A DNA stretch of 61,591 nt from JBEBSD01 sp040394475 (GCA_040394475.1 JBEBSD010000035.1:1-61591), one strand, 5' to 3'; shown: positions 1-8,572, numbered from the stretch's first letter. Numbers and translations are program-made. The notes: generated by a model from the sequence alone, not told the origin.

Positions 1-10
1 TTTCTTCTCC

Positions 11-243
11 TCTGAGCCCTCCGTGTTTTTTCTCCGTGTAGCTCCGTGTTATTTTTCTTCTCTGAGCCCTCTGTGTTTTTTCTCCGTGCAGCTCCGTGTT
101 ATTTTCTTCTTCTCTGAGCTCTCTGTGTTTTTTTCTCCGTGTAGCTCCGTGTTATTTTTCTTCTCTGAGCCCTCTGTGTTTTTTCTCCGTGCAGCTCCGT
201 GTTATTTTCTTCTTCTCTGAGCTCTCTGTGTTTTTTTCTCCGT
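11..243. repeat. Tandem array of five ~50-52 bp intergenic repeats
   Basis: Five imperfect copies begin with TCTGAG at about 11, 61, 113, 164 and 216, so the period is 50-52 bp. Each copy is pyrimidine-rich and contains the phrases TCTCCGTG and AGCTCCGTGTTATTTT. Copies alternate between GCCCT and GCTCT after TCTGAG, giving a higher-order unit of about 103 bp (copies 2+3 resemble 4+5). The array may extend beyond the window on the left. Short open frames through it only encode the repeat and are not genes. Confidence 0.85.
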
Positions 244-368
244 GCGGCTTCTATGTTATTTTGCCCCATTTCCGATACCCTTATGCTGAATTCGGGTGAA
301 AGATTTACATACCATACAGGTATTTGACCATTATATTTCGTATCTTTTTAAAAGATTTAACAGATTTC

Positions 369-383
369 TGATACTATTTTTCA
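369..383 (+). promoter_or_regulatory. Candidate operator box upstream of the AraC regulator
   Basis: The 15-mer TGATACTATTTTTCA here is identical to 28561-28575, upstream of the aldolase operon. It is nearly identical to 52145-52159 upstream of the second SusC. It lies about 90 bases before the AraC start in an AT-rich leader. Recurrence next to a regulator gene suggests an autoregulatory site, but here the box points along the gene whereas at the other two sites it points against it. No clear TAnnTTTG element is seen between it and the start. Confidence 0.4.
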
Positions 384-471
384 ATAATCTGCTATTTTCG
401 AAAAGGATCTGTAATTTGTTAGTGGAGTGGCTGTAGTCAGCGTGGTAACTAAATTGTTAAACAAAGTTGTT

Positions 472-1344
472 ATGAAAGCTGTTGAGACTTATTTACCTAA
501 GGATGTCGACAAGTCCTTTGTTGTATTCAGGGAAAAGGGGAAGTTCTTTCCTGCGCCATGGCACTTCCATCCGCATTATGAGTTTGTGCAGGTGATACAG
601 AGTACCGGACGACGGATGGTGGGTGACCATATCGGCTATTTCAGGGAGGACGACCTGGTGTTTATGGGCTCCTTACTTCCTCATGTCTGGGTCAATGACT
701 CCGAATACCTCAACGGAAATGCCGGCCACGAAGCCGATGCCCTGGTGATCCACTTTACGGATGACTTCCTCGGTAGGGAATTTATGACGATACCGGAAAT
801 GGAGAAATTCCGGAAAGTACTGAAACTTGCTGAAAGGGGTATGGTGCTTCATCAGAACACCCGCAGGGAGATTAATACGATCATGAAAAGAATGCCGGAG
901 ATGAACGGGCTGCAGCGGCTTTCCGCGTTGTTTTCCATATTTGATATCATGTCTTCCAGTAACGAGTATGCGCTGCTGGCGAGTCCTAAGTTCATCCAGA
1001 ACTTCCATTATTACTCTTCCGATCGCTATAAAAAAGTTACGGAATATATCCTGCATAATTTTGACAGGGATATCAGTCTGTCGGAGATCGCATCTGTCGC
1101 CAGTATGGGAGTCACTACTTTTTGTAATTTCTTCAAGGAACAGTACCGGGTTACGTTTGTGGAATACCTGGCCTCTGTAAGATTGGGACATGCTTGTAAG
1201 CTTTTGTCGGAAAAAGACCGGAACATCGTGGAGATTGCCTACGAATGTGGTTATAACAACCTGGCTAATTTTAACCGCCAGTTTAAAAAGTTCAAGAACA
1301 TGACTCCCAGCGATTACCGCAGGACTCTGAATATTGGTTACTGA
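472..1344 (+). CDS. AraC-family transcriptional regulator with N-terminal cupin domain
   Basis: A protein of 290 residues with a cupin-like sensor in the first half (residues 20-120; note PWHFHPHYEF and the GDH-GYF...LVFMG strand pattern) and two AraC helix-turn-helix units in the last 100 residues (ISLSEIASVASMGVTTFCNFF and NIVEIAYECGYNNLANFNRQF). This is the usual layout of AraC activators that sense small sugars or acids in the cytoplasm. I start at ATG 472 because a start at GTG 427 would add 15 residues unlike family members. It ends six bases before the convergent ceramidase-like gene, and it is the only plus-strand gene at this edge of the catabolic block. The box at 369-383 recurs upstream of two operons in the block, so it is a good candidate for their regulator. 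That link is inference. Confidence 0.88.
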   Translation: MKAVETYLPKDVDKSFVVFREKGKFFPAPWHFHPHYEFVQVIQSTGRRMVGDHIGYFREDDLVFMGSLLPHVWVNDSEYLNGNAGHEADALVIHFTDDFLGREFMTIPEMEKFRKVLKLAERGMVLHQNTRREINTIMKRMPEMNGLQRLSALFSIFDIMSSSNEYALLASPKFIQNFHYYSSDRYKKVTEYILHNFDRDISLSEIASVASMGVTTFCNFFKEQYRVTFVEYLASVRLGHACKLLSEKDRNIVEIAYECGYNNLANFNRQFKKFKNMTPSDYRRTLNIGY

Positions 1345-1350
1345 CCGTCG

Positions 1351-2724
1351 TTAATCGCTGTCAAAAGATGAGCGGATCATTTGCAGCAGTGTTTCCCGGA
1401 TACGACTTTCCGCATTTTCTTCCAGGCAGCTGTAGCGGCAGCGCCATGTTTCATAACCTCCTCTCTTTATTTCGGCTGCCGGCGGAACATACCCGACATT
1501 GGCGTTGGCCAGCCCTATTGTGAAATAATGCGCGGCTTCGGCTTGCTTTTTAAGAGAAAGGCCCGTTTCGGCAAAAAACTCTCCCGGCAGCGCTCCGATA
1601 GCCCCGTTGCCTATGCGGATCACCTGGAGCGGGCAGGGGAGGGCAGGGGGGAATTCGTTTAAAAGGACCTGTTCGCGGGCATACAGGCTGCGCAGCCCGT
1701 TTTCGTCTGGAACCAAACGTTCGTAATCGCTCTGTACGACAATACTTTTTGCCGCTTCCAATTCGAGGCCGGCAGGTTTGGAGACGGCAGCGGTAAGCTC
1801 CTGGTAGCGGACAGCAATCTCCGGCCGGGTTTGCCATTCGAGATGGCTGATGGAACGGACGACCTTTTGCGCCAGCTCGCTGCCGATCAGCTTGCTTTTT
1901 GCGAAATGTTGTTCCGGGTACCGTTCGGGACGGAGGAACTCCCAGATGTTGATATCACCGCTGGTTCCGTTGCTCATCATCCCTACAAAGGCGTCGCCGG
2001 CGTTCAGGAGTGTTTTGACCTGCTCTGAAAAGACACCGAAATAGTCGGCCGAAATTGTCCCGTTCTCCCAGTCGCCTACATAATGCAGCGAATAGTTTCC
2101 CATCAATGCAATCCATTCGTCGTCCAGGCCTTTCACCGCAAGATAACTCAACCCGGGATCTGTGGGAGCAACAGGGGCCACGATGGAGGCCTCCCCGCCA
2201 AAGGGGTTGGTCTTTATCTGGTCAACACCACCGATAGCCGGGTTAAAAGGAGAATAACCGGCTTTCATGTAATAGCGCCGGCAAAGGACATGTTCGGGCG
2301 CTGCCACTGACCCGAAAGCTATTCGGGCGGGCCTCAGATTGTGAAGGGCTTGCCGTACAGAAGCGGCGATAAGCCCGGGCAGCTTTTTTCGATAAAGCAT
2401 ATCGGGCCCCGTAAGGTGTACATCTGCAACCGATCCTGCTGCATGGGTGTGGGTGCTCGACAACAGGACTGCGGCCGGTGGGAGTCCGGTCTGTTCCCGG
2501 ATCAGGGCTTTCACTTCATCCACAAAATCTTTGGGCATGACGCAGATGTCGACGACTACGAAGGCCACAGTAGTTTCTCCGTACCTTAAGACCAGCGCTT
2601 TTGCAAACAGCGGGTCGTGGATGAGATTTGCGTAGTGCGTCACGAAATCGCCGTTAATGACCGTCCCAAGCGGCGGGGTGGTATCAACTTTGGCGGCGCC
2701 TGCATGTAGAGAATCAGTTTTCAA
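1351..2724 (-). CDS. Neutral ceramidase-fold protein, cytoplasmic, probably not a ceramidase
   Basis: A protein of 457 residues matching the N-terminal catalytic domain of neutral/alkaline ceramidases: an early AAKVDTTPPLG segment, the zinc motif HTH at residues 92-94 (SSTHTHAAGS), a further His at 214 and a GDIN motif at 256-259. True neutral ceramidases carry a nucleophilic serine in a GDxSPN motif; here the equivalent position is Asn, so ceramide hydrolysis is unlikely and another metal-dependent hydrolysis is more plausible. It has no signal peptide, unlike the two paralogues at 40208 and 41795. It is last in the operon starting with RidA, 156 bases after the M19 gene, with a simple-repeat block directly before its start codon. 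Fold assignment is firm and substrate unknown. Confidence 0.8.
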   Translation of the reverse strand: MKTDSLHAGAAKVDTTPPLGTVINGDFVTHYANLIHDPLFAKALVLRYGETTVAFVVVDICVMPKDFVDEVKALIREQTGLPPAAVLLSSTHTHAAGSVADVHLTGPDMLYRKKLPGLIAASVRQALHNLRPARIAFGSVAAPEHVLCRRYYMKAGYSPFNPAIGGVDQIKTNPFGGEASIVAPVAPTDPGLSYLAVKGLDDEWIALMGNYSLHYVGDWENGTISADYFGVFSEQVKTLLNAGDAFVGMMSNGTSGDINIWEFLRPERYPEQHFAKSKLIGSELAQKVVRSISHLEWQTRPEIAVRYQELTAAVSKPAGLELEAAKSIVVQSDYERLVPDENGLRSLYAREQVLLNEFPPALPCPLQVIRIGNGAIGALPGEFFAETGLSLKKQAEAAHYFTIGLANANVGYVPPAAEIKRGGYETWRCRYSCLEENAESRIRETLLQMIRSSFDSD

Positions 2725-2725
2725 T

Positions 2726-2780
2726 AGGTTTTAGGTTTTAGGTGATGGGTTTTAGGTATTCGGCTATCGGCTATCGGATT
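2726..2780. repeat. Start-adjacent simple repeat block (TTTTAGGT and CGGCTATCGG units)
   Basis: Several TTTTAGG units are followed by two overlapping copies of CGGCTATCGG, beginning two bases upstream of the minus-strand start codon at 2724. Similar TTTTAGG blocks occur at 25550-25580, and GATAGC/CTATCGG-type units at 15855-15890, 25650-25693 and 29690-29815. Confidence 0.7.
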
Positions 2781-2880
2781 GTATGGTGGTAATGATGCTG
2801 GTATTCCGGCTGCGGGATGAATTTGGTATAAACGAAATTGCAGCTGTTTTCTGATCGCTGACAGCTCATTTCATGTGGTG

Positions 2881-3960
2881 TTACTTCCAGGTTCTTCTCA
2901 GGAAGTCCAACCAGTTTTTATGGAAAATATTGTCGATGTCCTGGTCGGTGTATCCTCGTTTTTGCAAGATTTGCTCATATTTTTGCAAATCCGCGATGGA
3001 GTTCAGGTCCCAGGGCGACTGTTCGGTCCCGAAAATGCCGTCGAGGTCGCTGCCAATAGCAACGTGTCTCGTATTGCCGGCGATCTGGCAGATGTGGTCC
3101 CAGTGATCTGCCAGCTGCTCCAGCCGGATATTCAGCTGCCAGGGGTCAGACACCATATCGATAAACCGCAGGTCCATCGCCCAGCAATCGAGCATGCCGC
3201 CGATCACCGCTCCCCTGTCGACAAGGCGTTTGATCTGCGCATCGGTGAGCTGCCGCTGCGTGGGCACGAGCGCCCGTACGTTGTGGTGACTGGCCCATAC
3301 GGGTCCCTGATAGGCATCCAGCGCTTCGTCGAATCCTTCGTCGGTTAGATGGGTGACATCGAGGATAATATTGAGCGGCTCCATTTCCCGGAGCAGTTCC
3401 CTGCCTTTTGGGGTCAGCGATCCCTCCATTTTAGTGCCCGGAGCATACCGGCCCGGTCCGAAATGGGATAGGCCGAGGGCCCGCAGGCCGTAGGCATGCG
3501 CCCTGTGAAGGTAGGAAACATCTACCAGCGAATCGGCGCCTTCCAGGCTGAGGATATACCCCACCGGCTTGGCGGTATCCGGGATGGTTTCATCGGCCCA
3601 TAACACCACATGGGCCTCCAGTTCCGGCAAGTTTGTAATTTGCTTCATTTCTCCCACGGCCTCCATTTCACGGTACCAGGCAAGCTGTGCCTGGGTCATT
3701 GCCCAGGCTTGCTGGGGAGAATGCCAGCCTGCCAGGGAACTGCCGTAGGGCGTGAAACGCGCCAGCTGGGTAGCGACGACCAGTCCTATTTTCCCTTTTC
3801 GCAATTCGGGGAGGCATACGGTACCGGTTCCCCGGTCGTTTTTGTCCTTCAGGTTCATTTCCCGTTGCCGTATTTCGTCCAAAGGACGCGTCAGGTCACG
3901 GTTCCATTCCAGGGCATTCATCGCCAGGTCGAGGTGCGCATCGAAAATTAACCGCGTCAT
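2881..3960 (-). CDS. Membrane dipeptidase family protein (peptidase M19)
   Basis: A protein of 359 residues with the M19 renal-dipeptidase signature: the metal pair H9 and D11 near the N-terminus (FDAHLDLAM), SLEGADSL carrying the bridging Glu, DVTHLTDEG, a SHHN motif and GSDLDGIFG near the end. M19 enzymes use two zinc ions to cleave dipeptides and related amide or lactam bonds. No signal peptide is visible, so it is probably cytoplasmic. Its ATG overlaps the stop of the upstream dehydrogenase-like gene by four bases (ATGA), indicating translational coupling. In this context it could open an amide bond of an amino-acid-decorated sugar acid, but the substrate is inference. Confidence 0.9.
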   Translation of the reverse strand: MTRLIFDAHLDLAMNALEWNRDLTRPLDEIRQREMNLKDKNDRGTGTVCLPELRKGKIGLVVATQLARFTPYGSSLAGWHSPQQAWAMTQAQLAWYREMEAVGEMKQITNLPELEAHVVLWADETIPDTAKPVGYILSLEGADSLVDVSYLHRAHAYGLRALGLSHFGPGRYAPGTKMEGSLTPKGRELLREMEPLNIILDVTHLTDEGFDEALDAYQGPVWASHHNVRALVPTQRQLTDAQIKRLVDRGAVIGGMLDCWAMDLRFIDMVSDPWQLNIRLEQLADHWDHICQIAGNTRHVAIGSDLDGIFGTEQSPWDLNSIADLQKYEQILQKRGYTDQDIDNIFHKNWLDFLRRTWK

Positions 3961-4919
3961 AAAGGATTAGGGATGGGTTCAACAACTTTTTCCTGTAAAT
4001 CAAATGGGTATTTCTGCATCAGGTGGCGGATTTCCTCACTGAACGTCGTAACCAGCGCTTCCCATTTCCCGGGTTCACCGGGCTGGTACGCATAGAATCC
4101 CTGACTGGTTTCCATCCCGGCTTCTCCTTTTTGGAGCATTTCCCTGAAAAAAGGGGGCGGGGCGGGATCGGTAGCGAGCTCCGGGTTGAGGTCTTTCATG
4201 ACCAGGCCATAGGCATAGGTACCCATCAGGTCCATGTAACGCAGATTGCCGGCGAAAGGGAGGTAATAGCCGGCATCGTTGCGACAGGCGCGGTCGATGT
4301 CTTCGACCGTTGCAAAACCGTTTCCCACCAGGTAAAAAGCCTCCCGCAGCAACGCAGCTAGCAACAGGCTCCGGATCCCGGTTTCTCCTTTAACGAGGTA
4401 AGGATCCTTCTTCCAGGACCGTCTGGCCAATGTCTGCAAATAGTCGGTATATACCTCCCGGGTAGTTTTATTGGCAACTAATTCAAGAAAAAACGTAGTA
4501 TGGACAGGTTCCGTCCAGTTCGCGATAAGCAATCGTTCCGGAAAGCGGAGTCCTGCCTGTAGCTGGCTGAGCGGAATGGTTTCGGAATTGACAGCGATGA
4601 TGCTGTTTTCCGGCAGCATTGCATCCAGTTTTCTGAGAATTTGCTGCTTCAGAACGGGGTTTTCTGCCGTGATAACCAAGGCCAGGTGGGTGTCGGAATC
4701 GATATTCCCATCCGACACAATACGGCTGCCGGTAGCTTCCAGGGGCGCGGAGGCCAGGGCGGGAGCATTGGAACGGATATAAGCCCAGGCATTTTCAGGA
4801 CGGTCGGTTTGTAAGGTAACCGCATGGCCGGCGGTATGCAGGCAGATAAACAGGCTGAAGGTTGTACGGTCTTTTCCCGTCAGCGTTATCGGTTTCTTGC
4901 TTTTTGTCTCGTTTCTCAT
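3957..4919 (-). CDS. Degenerate 3-hydroxyacyl-CoA dehydrogenase-like protein, likely pseudoenzyme
   Basis: A protein of 320 residues, collinear with its neighbour at 6267 and with the 3-hydroxyacyl-CoA / L-gulonate dehydrogenase superfamily, with a Rossmann N-terminus and helical C-terminal domain. The NAD-binding glycines are gone: LTGKDRTT (residues 13-20) stands where the paralogue has GLGLMG. The catalytic His (H149 in the paralogue, in GIHWSEP) is Asn134 in IANWTEP, and the conserved active-site Asn (N200 in the paralogue) is not present. The Glu of the catalytic pair is kept (E146). The reading frame is intact and long, and overlaps the next gene by four bases, so it is maintained rather than decaying. 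It may be a non-catalytic partner or ligand-binding subunit. Confidence 0.75.
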   Translation of the reverse strand: MRNETKSKKPITLTGKDRTTFSLFICLHTAGHAVTLQTDRPENAWAYIRSNAPALASAPLEATGSRIVSDGNIDSDTHLALVITAENPVLKQQILRKLDAMLPENSIIAVNSETIPLSQLQAGLRFPERLLIANWTEPVHTTFFLELVANKTTREVYTDYLQTLARRSWKKDPYLVKGETGIRSLLLAALLREAFYLVGNGFATVEDIDRACRNDAGYYLPFAGNLRYMDLMGTYAYGLVMKDLNPELATDPAPPPFFREMLQKGEAGMETSQGFYAYQPGEPGKWEALVTTFSEEIRHLMQKYPFDLQEKVVEPIPNPL

Positions 4920-4943
4920 CCAGTGATCTGCGTGAACAGTTGA

Positions 4944-6245
4944 TTACTTTAGACGGCCCAATACCTTACCGGCGGTTTCGATGGTGTGCTCTATTTCTGC
5001 AGCTGTATGGACAGCGCTGATGTACCACAGCCCCCTGCCGATGATACGGATTCCTGCTTCGTGCATACCGGCAATGAACCTGCCCAGCAAGGCTTTGTCG
5101 GCATGGAGGGTATCCCTGTAATCGTTTGTTTGGGTGACCGGTGTAAAGCTGGTTGCAAACATGGGGCCGGGTCCCTCCACCAGGAGCGGGAACCCGTGAG
5201 CGGTTGCCGCCTGGCGAAGTCCTTCCATGAGCCGGTTGCCCAGGGCAGCCATGCGGCTATGCGGCTGTTCCTGTTCCAGGACTTCAATCGTGGCCACTGC
5301 CGCCGCAACGGAACCATTTCCGGTGTTCATGGTTCCGGCATGAATAACCTTCCCTTCCTCGATCAGGTGCATCCATTCCCGTTTTCCAACAATGGCGCTG
5401 ATGGGGTAACCACTGGCAATTGCCTTTGCGAAAATGGACAGGTCGGGGGTAATCTCAAAATAACGCTGTGCTCCTCCCATCGATAACCGGAACCCGGTGA
5501 TGACTTCATCGAAGATGAGGGCGATCCCGTAGGTCGTACAGACTTCCCGGAGTCCTTCAAGAAAGCCCGGAGCCGGAAGAATACAACCGCTGTTGCACAT
5601 AACGGGTTCGGTAATAATGGCTGCAATATCCTGATAATGCTCCGCGACGGTTTTCCGGACCAATTCCAGGTCATTCCATGGCAATGTAATGAATTCTGAT
5701 TCCACGCCTTGCGGAAGTCCCTGGGTCCAGGGAAACACCTGCGGGTTTTCACGGCTTCCAAGGGCTTCAGCGGAAGGGGCCGACAGGCCCCAGCAGACAT
5801 TGTCCATCCAGCCGTGATAATGTCCTTCGAAGCGGAGGAACTTGGTTCGTCCTGTTTTGGCCCTGGCAACACGGAAGGCGGTTTGCACCGCTTCGGAACC
5901 ATCCAGACAGAACCGCATCAGTTCTGCACTGGGAATGAGCTCATTCAACTTTTCGGCGAGTTCTATCTCCAGCAGGTGTTGTCCTGCAAAAAGCTGCCCT
6001 TTGGCCGAATATTCCTGAATGGCATTTAAAACATGCGGATGCGAGTGCCCCAGGATCAACGGTCCCTGGCTCAGGGTGAAGTCCAGGTACTCATTTCCGT
6101 CGGCATCGTAAATCCGGCTTCCTGCGCCGTGGGTATAAAACAAGGCATGCGGATGATTGTATTTCCTGAATTCCGAGGAAACTCCTCCGGCGAGTACTTT
6201 TTTAGCCCGTTCCAGGAGGGCAGCCGATTCGTTATAACTTTTCAT
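4944..6245 (-). CDS. Class III PLP aminotransferase, glutamate-1-semialdehyde aminotransferase type
   Basis: A protein of 433 residues with the full aminotransferase fold: GPLILGHSHP, DGSEAVQTAFRVARAKTG, FEGHYHGWMDN, the PLP-binding Asp in IFDEVITGFR (D246) and the Schiff-base lysine in FAKAIASGYP (K274). It resembles glutamate-1-semialdehyde 2,1-aminomutase, but sitting in a catabolic operon with RidA and dehydrogenases it is unlikely to serve tetrapyrrole synthesis. Moving an amino group on or off a sugar-derived or beta-amino acid is more plausible. It lies 21 bases after the dehydrogenase at 6267. The C-terminal half of the fusion protein at 31831 is of the same family. Confidence 0.88.
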   Translation of the reverse strand: MKSYNESAALLERAKKVLAGGVSSEFRKYNHPHALFYTHGAGSRIYDADGNEYLDFTLSQGPLILGHSHPHVLNAIQEYSAKGQLFAGQHLLEIELAEKLNELIPSAELMRFCLDGSEAVQTAFRVARAKTGRTKFLRFEGHYHGWMDNVCWGLSAPSAEALGSRENPQVFPWTQGLPQGVESEFITLPWNDLELVRKTVAEHYQDIAAIITEPVMCNSGCILPAPGFLEGLREVCTTYGIALIFDEVITGFRLSMGGAQRYFEITPDLSIFAKAIASGYPISAIVGKREWMHLIEEGKVIHAGTMNTGNGSVAAAVATIEVLEQEQPHSRMAALGNRLMEGLRQAATAHGFPLLVEGPGPMFATSFTPVTQTNDYRDTLHADKALLGRFIAGMHEAGIRIIGRGLWYISAVHTAAEIEHTIETAGKVLGRLK

Positions 6246-6266
6246 CTTTTTTGTTGCGTTAATTGG

Positions 6267-7274
6267 TCAGACAGCGTCTGTCCTTTGTACGTAGGCTTTT
6301 ACAGTTTCCGCCGAGTAAGCCGCCGCCAGGTTATGAATTTCGCCATTAAAAGCAGCGAATGCTTGTTCCCACCGGCTGCCTTCGCCTTCCTCATAAGCAT
6401 AAAGGCCTTTTTCATTATGAACACCCCGGGCCAGGTTTTCTACTATCGCCACCATGGTTTCCGGAACTTCAGTGGTATTGTTCAGGAGCGGGAACAACTT
6501 TTCCGCAATGACGGCCTGGTCACGGAGCCCCATATAATCCAGGCGTCTGAAAATACCCATTAAGGTCATCCAGGATCCGGGATCGTAGCGGAAGGCTTTA
6601 TCGACGGCCTCCCGGGAAGCCGCTCCCGTTTCGATCAGGTGGAATATTTCCCGGTAGACGGCATACATGAGCCGGTTGGTAATAAATCCCCGGATATCTT
6701 TTTTTAACAGCGTGGGTTCTTTCCCCCAATAGTGCGCCAGCGCTACGATTTTTTCAGCATGTTCCGGAGCGGTATGCGTTCCGCAGGTCACTTCCAGAAA
6801 ACGGGTCATGAATGCCGGTTCCGACCAGTGAATTCCCAGGAAACGCCCGGGATGGACAACATATTGCTGCAGGACGCTGATCGGAATGGCCGAAGTATTG
6901 CTGCCTATAATGGTGCTTTCATGCGTGACTTCCGTAATCTGTGCATAGACCTGCGCTTTAATGGCCACCTTTTCAACTACACATTCAATGACTACCGTGC
7001 AGTCGTGCAGGACCTGGTAGGTGTCCGAAATGATCAGATTATCCAGGTAGTGCCGGGTGGGGAGTGCCGTCAACCCGGCTTCGGAACATTGTTGCAGCTG
7101 GCTTACTATTCTCGGCCGGGCGGTCTGCATATCCGCAGCGATCGGCGCAATGGCTCTCACCGGGTGTCCTGCGATTAGCAAGGCCGCCGCAATGCTGCTT
7201 CCCATGAGTCCCAGTCCTACCACACCGACGGGCTGTTCTGCAAGATTCGGATGTTTCGTCATTGTCCGGCTCAT
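6267..7274 (-). CDS. NAD-dependent 3-hydroxyacyl-CoA / hydroxy-acid dehydrogenase
   Basis: A protein of 335 residues with an intact Rossmann motif GLGLMG (residues 20-25), the conserved GSNTSAIPIS segment, catalytic His149 in GIHWSEP, Glu161, and Asn200 in FITNRL. Besides acyl-CoA dehydrogenases, this superfamily includes L-gulonate 3-dehydrogenase and L-carnitine dehydrogenase, which act on free hydroxy acids. The lack of any thiolase or acyl-CoA ligase nearby favours a free hydroxy acid, possibly a uronic-acid derivative. It follows RidA with no gap between stop and start and precedes the PLP aminotransferase. A degenerate paralogue lies two genes downstream. Catalytic type is clear, substrate is not. 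Confidence 0.88.
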   Translation of the reverse strand: MSRTMTKHPNLAEQPVGVVGLGLMGSSIAAALLIAGHPVRAIAPIAADMQTARPRIVSQLQQCSEAGLTALPTRHYLDNLIISDTYQVLHDCTVVIECVVEKVAIKAQVYAQITEVTHESTIIGSNTSAIPISVLQQYVVHPGRFLGIHWSEPAFMTRFLEVTCGTHTAPEHAEKIVALAHYWGKEPTLLKKDIRGFITNRLMYAVYREIFHLIETGAASREAVDKAFRYDPGSWMTLMGIFRRLDYMGLRDQAVIAEKLFPLLNNTTEVPETMVAIVENLARGVHNEKGLYAYEEGEGSRWEQAFAAFNGEIHNLAAAYSAETVKAYVQRTDAV

Positions 7275-7658
7275 TCAGTTGGACAGGGCCACGATGCAAT
7301 CGATCTCGACCCTGATATTCTCGGCGAGAACCGACTGAACGGTGGTTCGCGCAGGTTTGACTCCAGGAAAATAGCCTTCGTATACCTGGTTGTACCGGTC
7401 GAATTCGGCAATATCAGCCAGGTGGACGGTACATTTCACCACATGCTCCATGGACGCTCCGGCAGCTTCCACGATGGCTTTGATATTGTCCAGCGTCCGT
7501 CGGGTCTCTTCTTCAATAGTACCGAGTACGAATTTGGAAGTTTTGAAATCAACAGAGGCCTGTCCGCTGACAAATAAAAGGCCTCCTGCAATGACACCAT
7601 CAGAATAAGCGCCGGTTACAAAATCCGGGTTGCGGTCCGGGTGGTTAATTTTGATCAT
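7275..7658 (-). CDS. RidA/YjgF family enamine/imine deaminase
   Basis: A protein of 127 residues, the normal RidA length, with GLLFVSGQAS, NIKAIVEAAG, the substrate-binding Arg in PARTTVQ and the acidic VEIDCIVAL end. RidA proteins hydrolyse reactive enamines and imines released by PLP enzymes to ketone and ammonia. It heads a tight operon (RidA, dehydrogenase, PLP aminotransferase, dehydrogenase-like, M19, ceramidase-fold) whose second member starts directly after its stop codon. That pairing points to an amino-containing substrate passing through an imine. A promoter candidate lies 36-43 bases upstream. Confidence 0.92.
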   Translation of the reverse strand: MIKINHPDRNPDFVTGAYSDGVIAGGLLFVSGQASVDFKTSKFVLGTIEEETRRTLDNIKAIVEAAGASMEHVVKCTVHLADIAEFDRYNQVYEGYFPGVKPARTTVQSVLAENIRVEIDCIVALSN

Positions 7659-7693
7659 ATACTATAGCTGTTGTTTAATCAGTGACTACTTTA

Positions 7694-7733
7694 CAAAAGT
7701 ACGTCCCACCTCGTCTCCGCTTCTTCTACTTTT
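7694..7733 (-). promoter_or_regulatory. Candidate promoter and operator of the RidA operon
   Basis: On the minus strand, TACTTTTG (7701-7694) matches the Bacteroidota -7 consensus TAnnTTTG. The box AAAAGTAGAAG (7733-7723) lies 21 bases upstream. The same 11-mer lies 20 bases upstream of the -7 element of the second SusC gene. Beyond it, 7748-7754 (TATTTTC) may be a weak relative of the distal box seen at the two other operons. The predicted transcript would have a leader of about 30 bases. Confidence 0.45.
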
Positions 7734-7766
7734 GTTTGCATTAGTGGTATTTTCTTTTAGCCGCAG

Positions 7767-8516
7767 TTAAAAGCCCTCTCGCTGTAATTGTTTCTGATAA
7801 GCTTCTTTGGCCGCTACATCTTCCTTTGCCGATTCGCCGAAGTAGACAAATCCGATCACCCGCCGGGAACGGTCCGGGCTGTTGTTTCCGCCTGCAAAAT
7901 GGATAGTCATACCATGGTGGATCAATACATCGCCGGTTTCTGCAGGAACCGGCACCTCGTTTTCCAGGTCATCGGCGGATCCGAAATTGGTAATCCCCTG
8001 TGAAAATCCGAGCGTGGCCGTTTTCCCATGCGGTCGCATTCCCTTGCGATGTGAGCCCTTTATGTAATGCAGGCAGCCATTTTCCTGGTCTACATCCTCC
8101 AGCGGCAGCCAGAACGTAATAGCCTGCGGCGGGGTAAGCATAAAATAATAAGAGTCCTGGTGCGGCGGAGTGGGCTTCCCGATTCCTGCGGGTTTATTGA
8201 AGTACTCCACCTGACCCTTTGCCATTTTCTCACCCAGCAGGACTTCGGCCATCTGTTCGAACTTGCTACCGTTCAGAAGCTTATCAAAATAAGGGTCGTA
8301 TGCTGAAAGGTGAAACAGTTGCTTAAGCGAGACCGGATTATCCCGGTCCTCGTAGAAAGCGTGTTCAGCCGGCATCGATGGAACAATTTCCCGGATGAAA
8401 ACTTCCAGCCTGTCTTTTAGTTCGGCTATCTCCCGGTTCGTTAAAAAGCCTGGAATAAAAACATAGCCATCCTGGTCAAAAGATGCTTTTAATGCAGAGA
8501 TCTCAGTTGGTCCCAT
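7767..8516 (-). CDS. Phytanoyl-CoA dioxygenase family Fe(II)/2-oxoglutarate oxygenase
   Basis: A protein of 249 residues of the PhyH type. The iron ligands are visible: H119 and D121 in PPHQDSYYF, and the distal H206 in MTIHFAGGN, followed by RSRR where the 2-oxoglutarate-binding Arg sits. Such enzymes hydroxylate or oxidatively cleave small molecules using oxygen and 2-oxoglutarate in the cytoplasm. The gene lies between the sialidase-like protein (57 bases) and the RidA operon (108-base gap containing a promoter candidate). The substrate is probably the same acid handled by the neighbouring dehydrogenases, possibly to remove an N- or O-alkyl group. Confidence 0.88.
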   Translation of the reverse strand: MGPTEISALKASFDQDGYVFIPGFLTNREIAELKDRLEVFIREIVPSMPAEHAFYEDRDNPVSLKQLFHLSAYDPYFDKLLNGSKFEQMAEVLLGEKMAKGQVEYFNKPAGIGKPTPPHQDSYYFMLTPPQAITFWLPLEDVDQENGCLHYIKGSHRKGMRPHGKTATLGFSQGITNFGSADDLENEVPVPAETGDVLIHHGMTIHFAGGNNSPDRSRRVIGFVYFGESAKEDVAAKEAYQKQLQREGF

Positions 8517-8572
8517 AGGTTGTTTTGGTTTGAGGTATATGAAATCAGTTACGGGTCATTCCGTTCTTCATT

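Noticed and set aside
11..243. CRISPR array
   Set aside because: The whole unit is repeated, including what would be the spacer, and there are no cas genes.
11..299. Short plus-strand frames encoding repeated FFLRVAPCYF-like peptides
   Set aside because: They only translate the 50-52 bp tandem repeat and show no start context or homology.
1345..1350. Bidirectional terminator between the convergent AraC and ceramidase-fold genes
   Set aside because: Only six bases separate the stop codons and no stem is visible there.
4944..6245. hemL (tetrapyrrole biosynthesis) identity for the aminotransferase
   Set aside because: The family is right, but the operon with RidA, dehydrogenases and M19 is catabolic and a second family member is fused to an amidohydrolase; calling it hemL would overstate.
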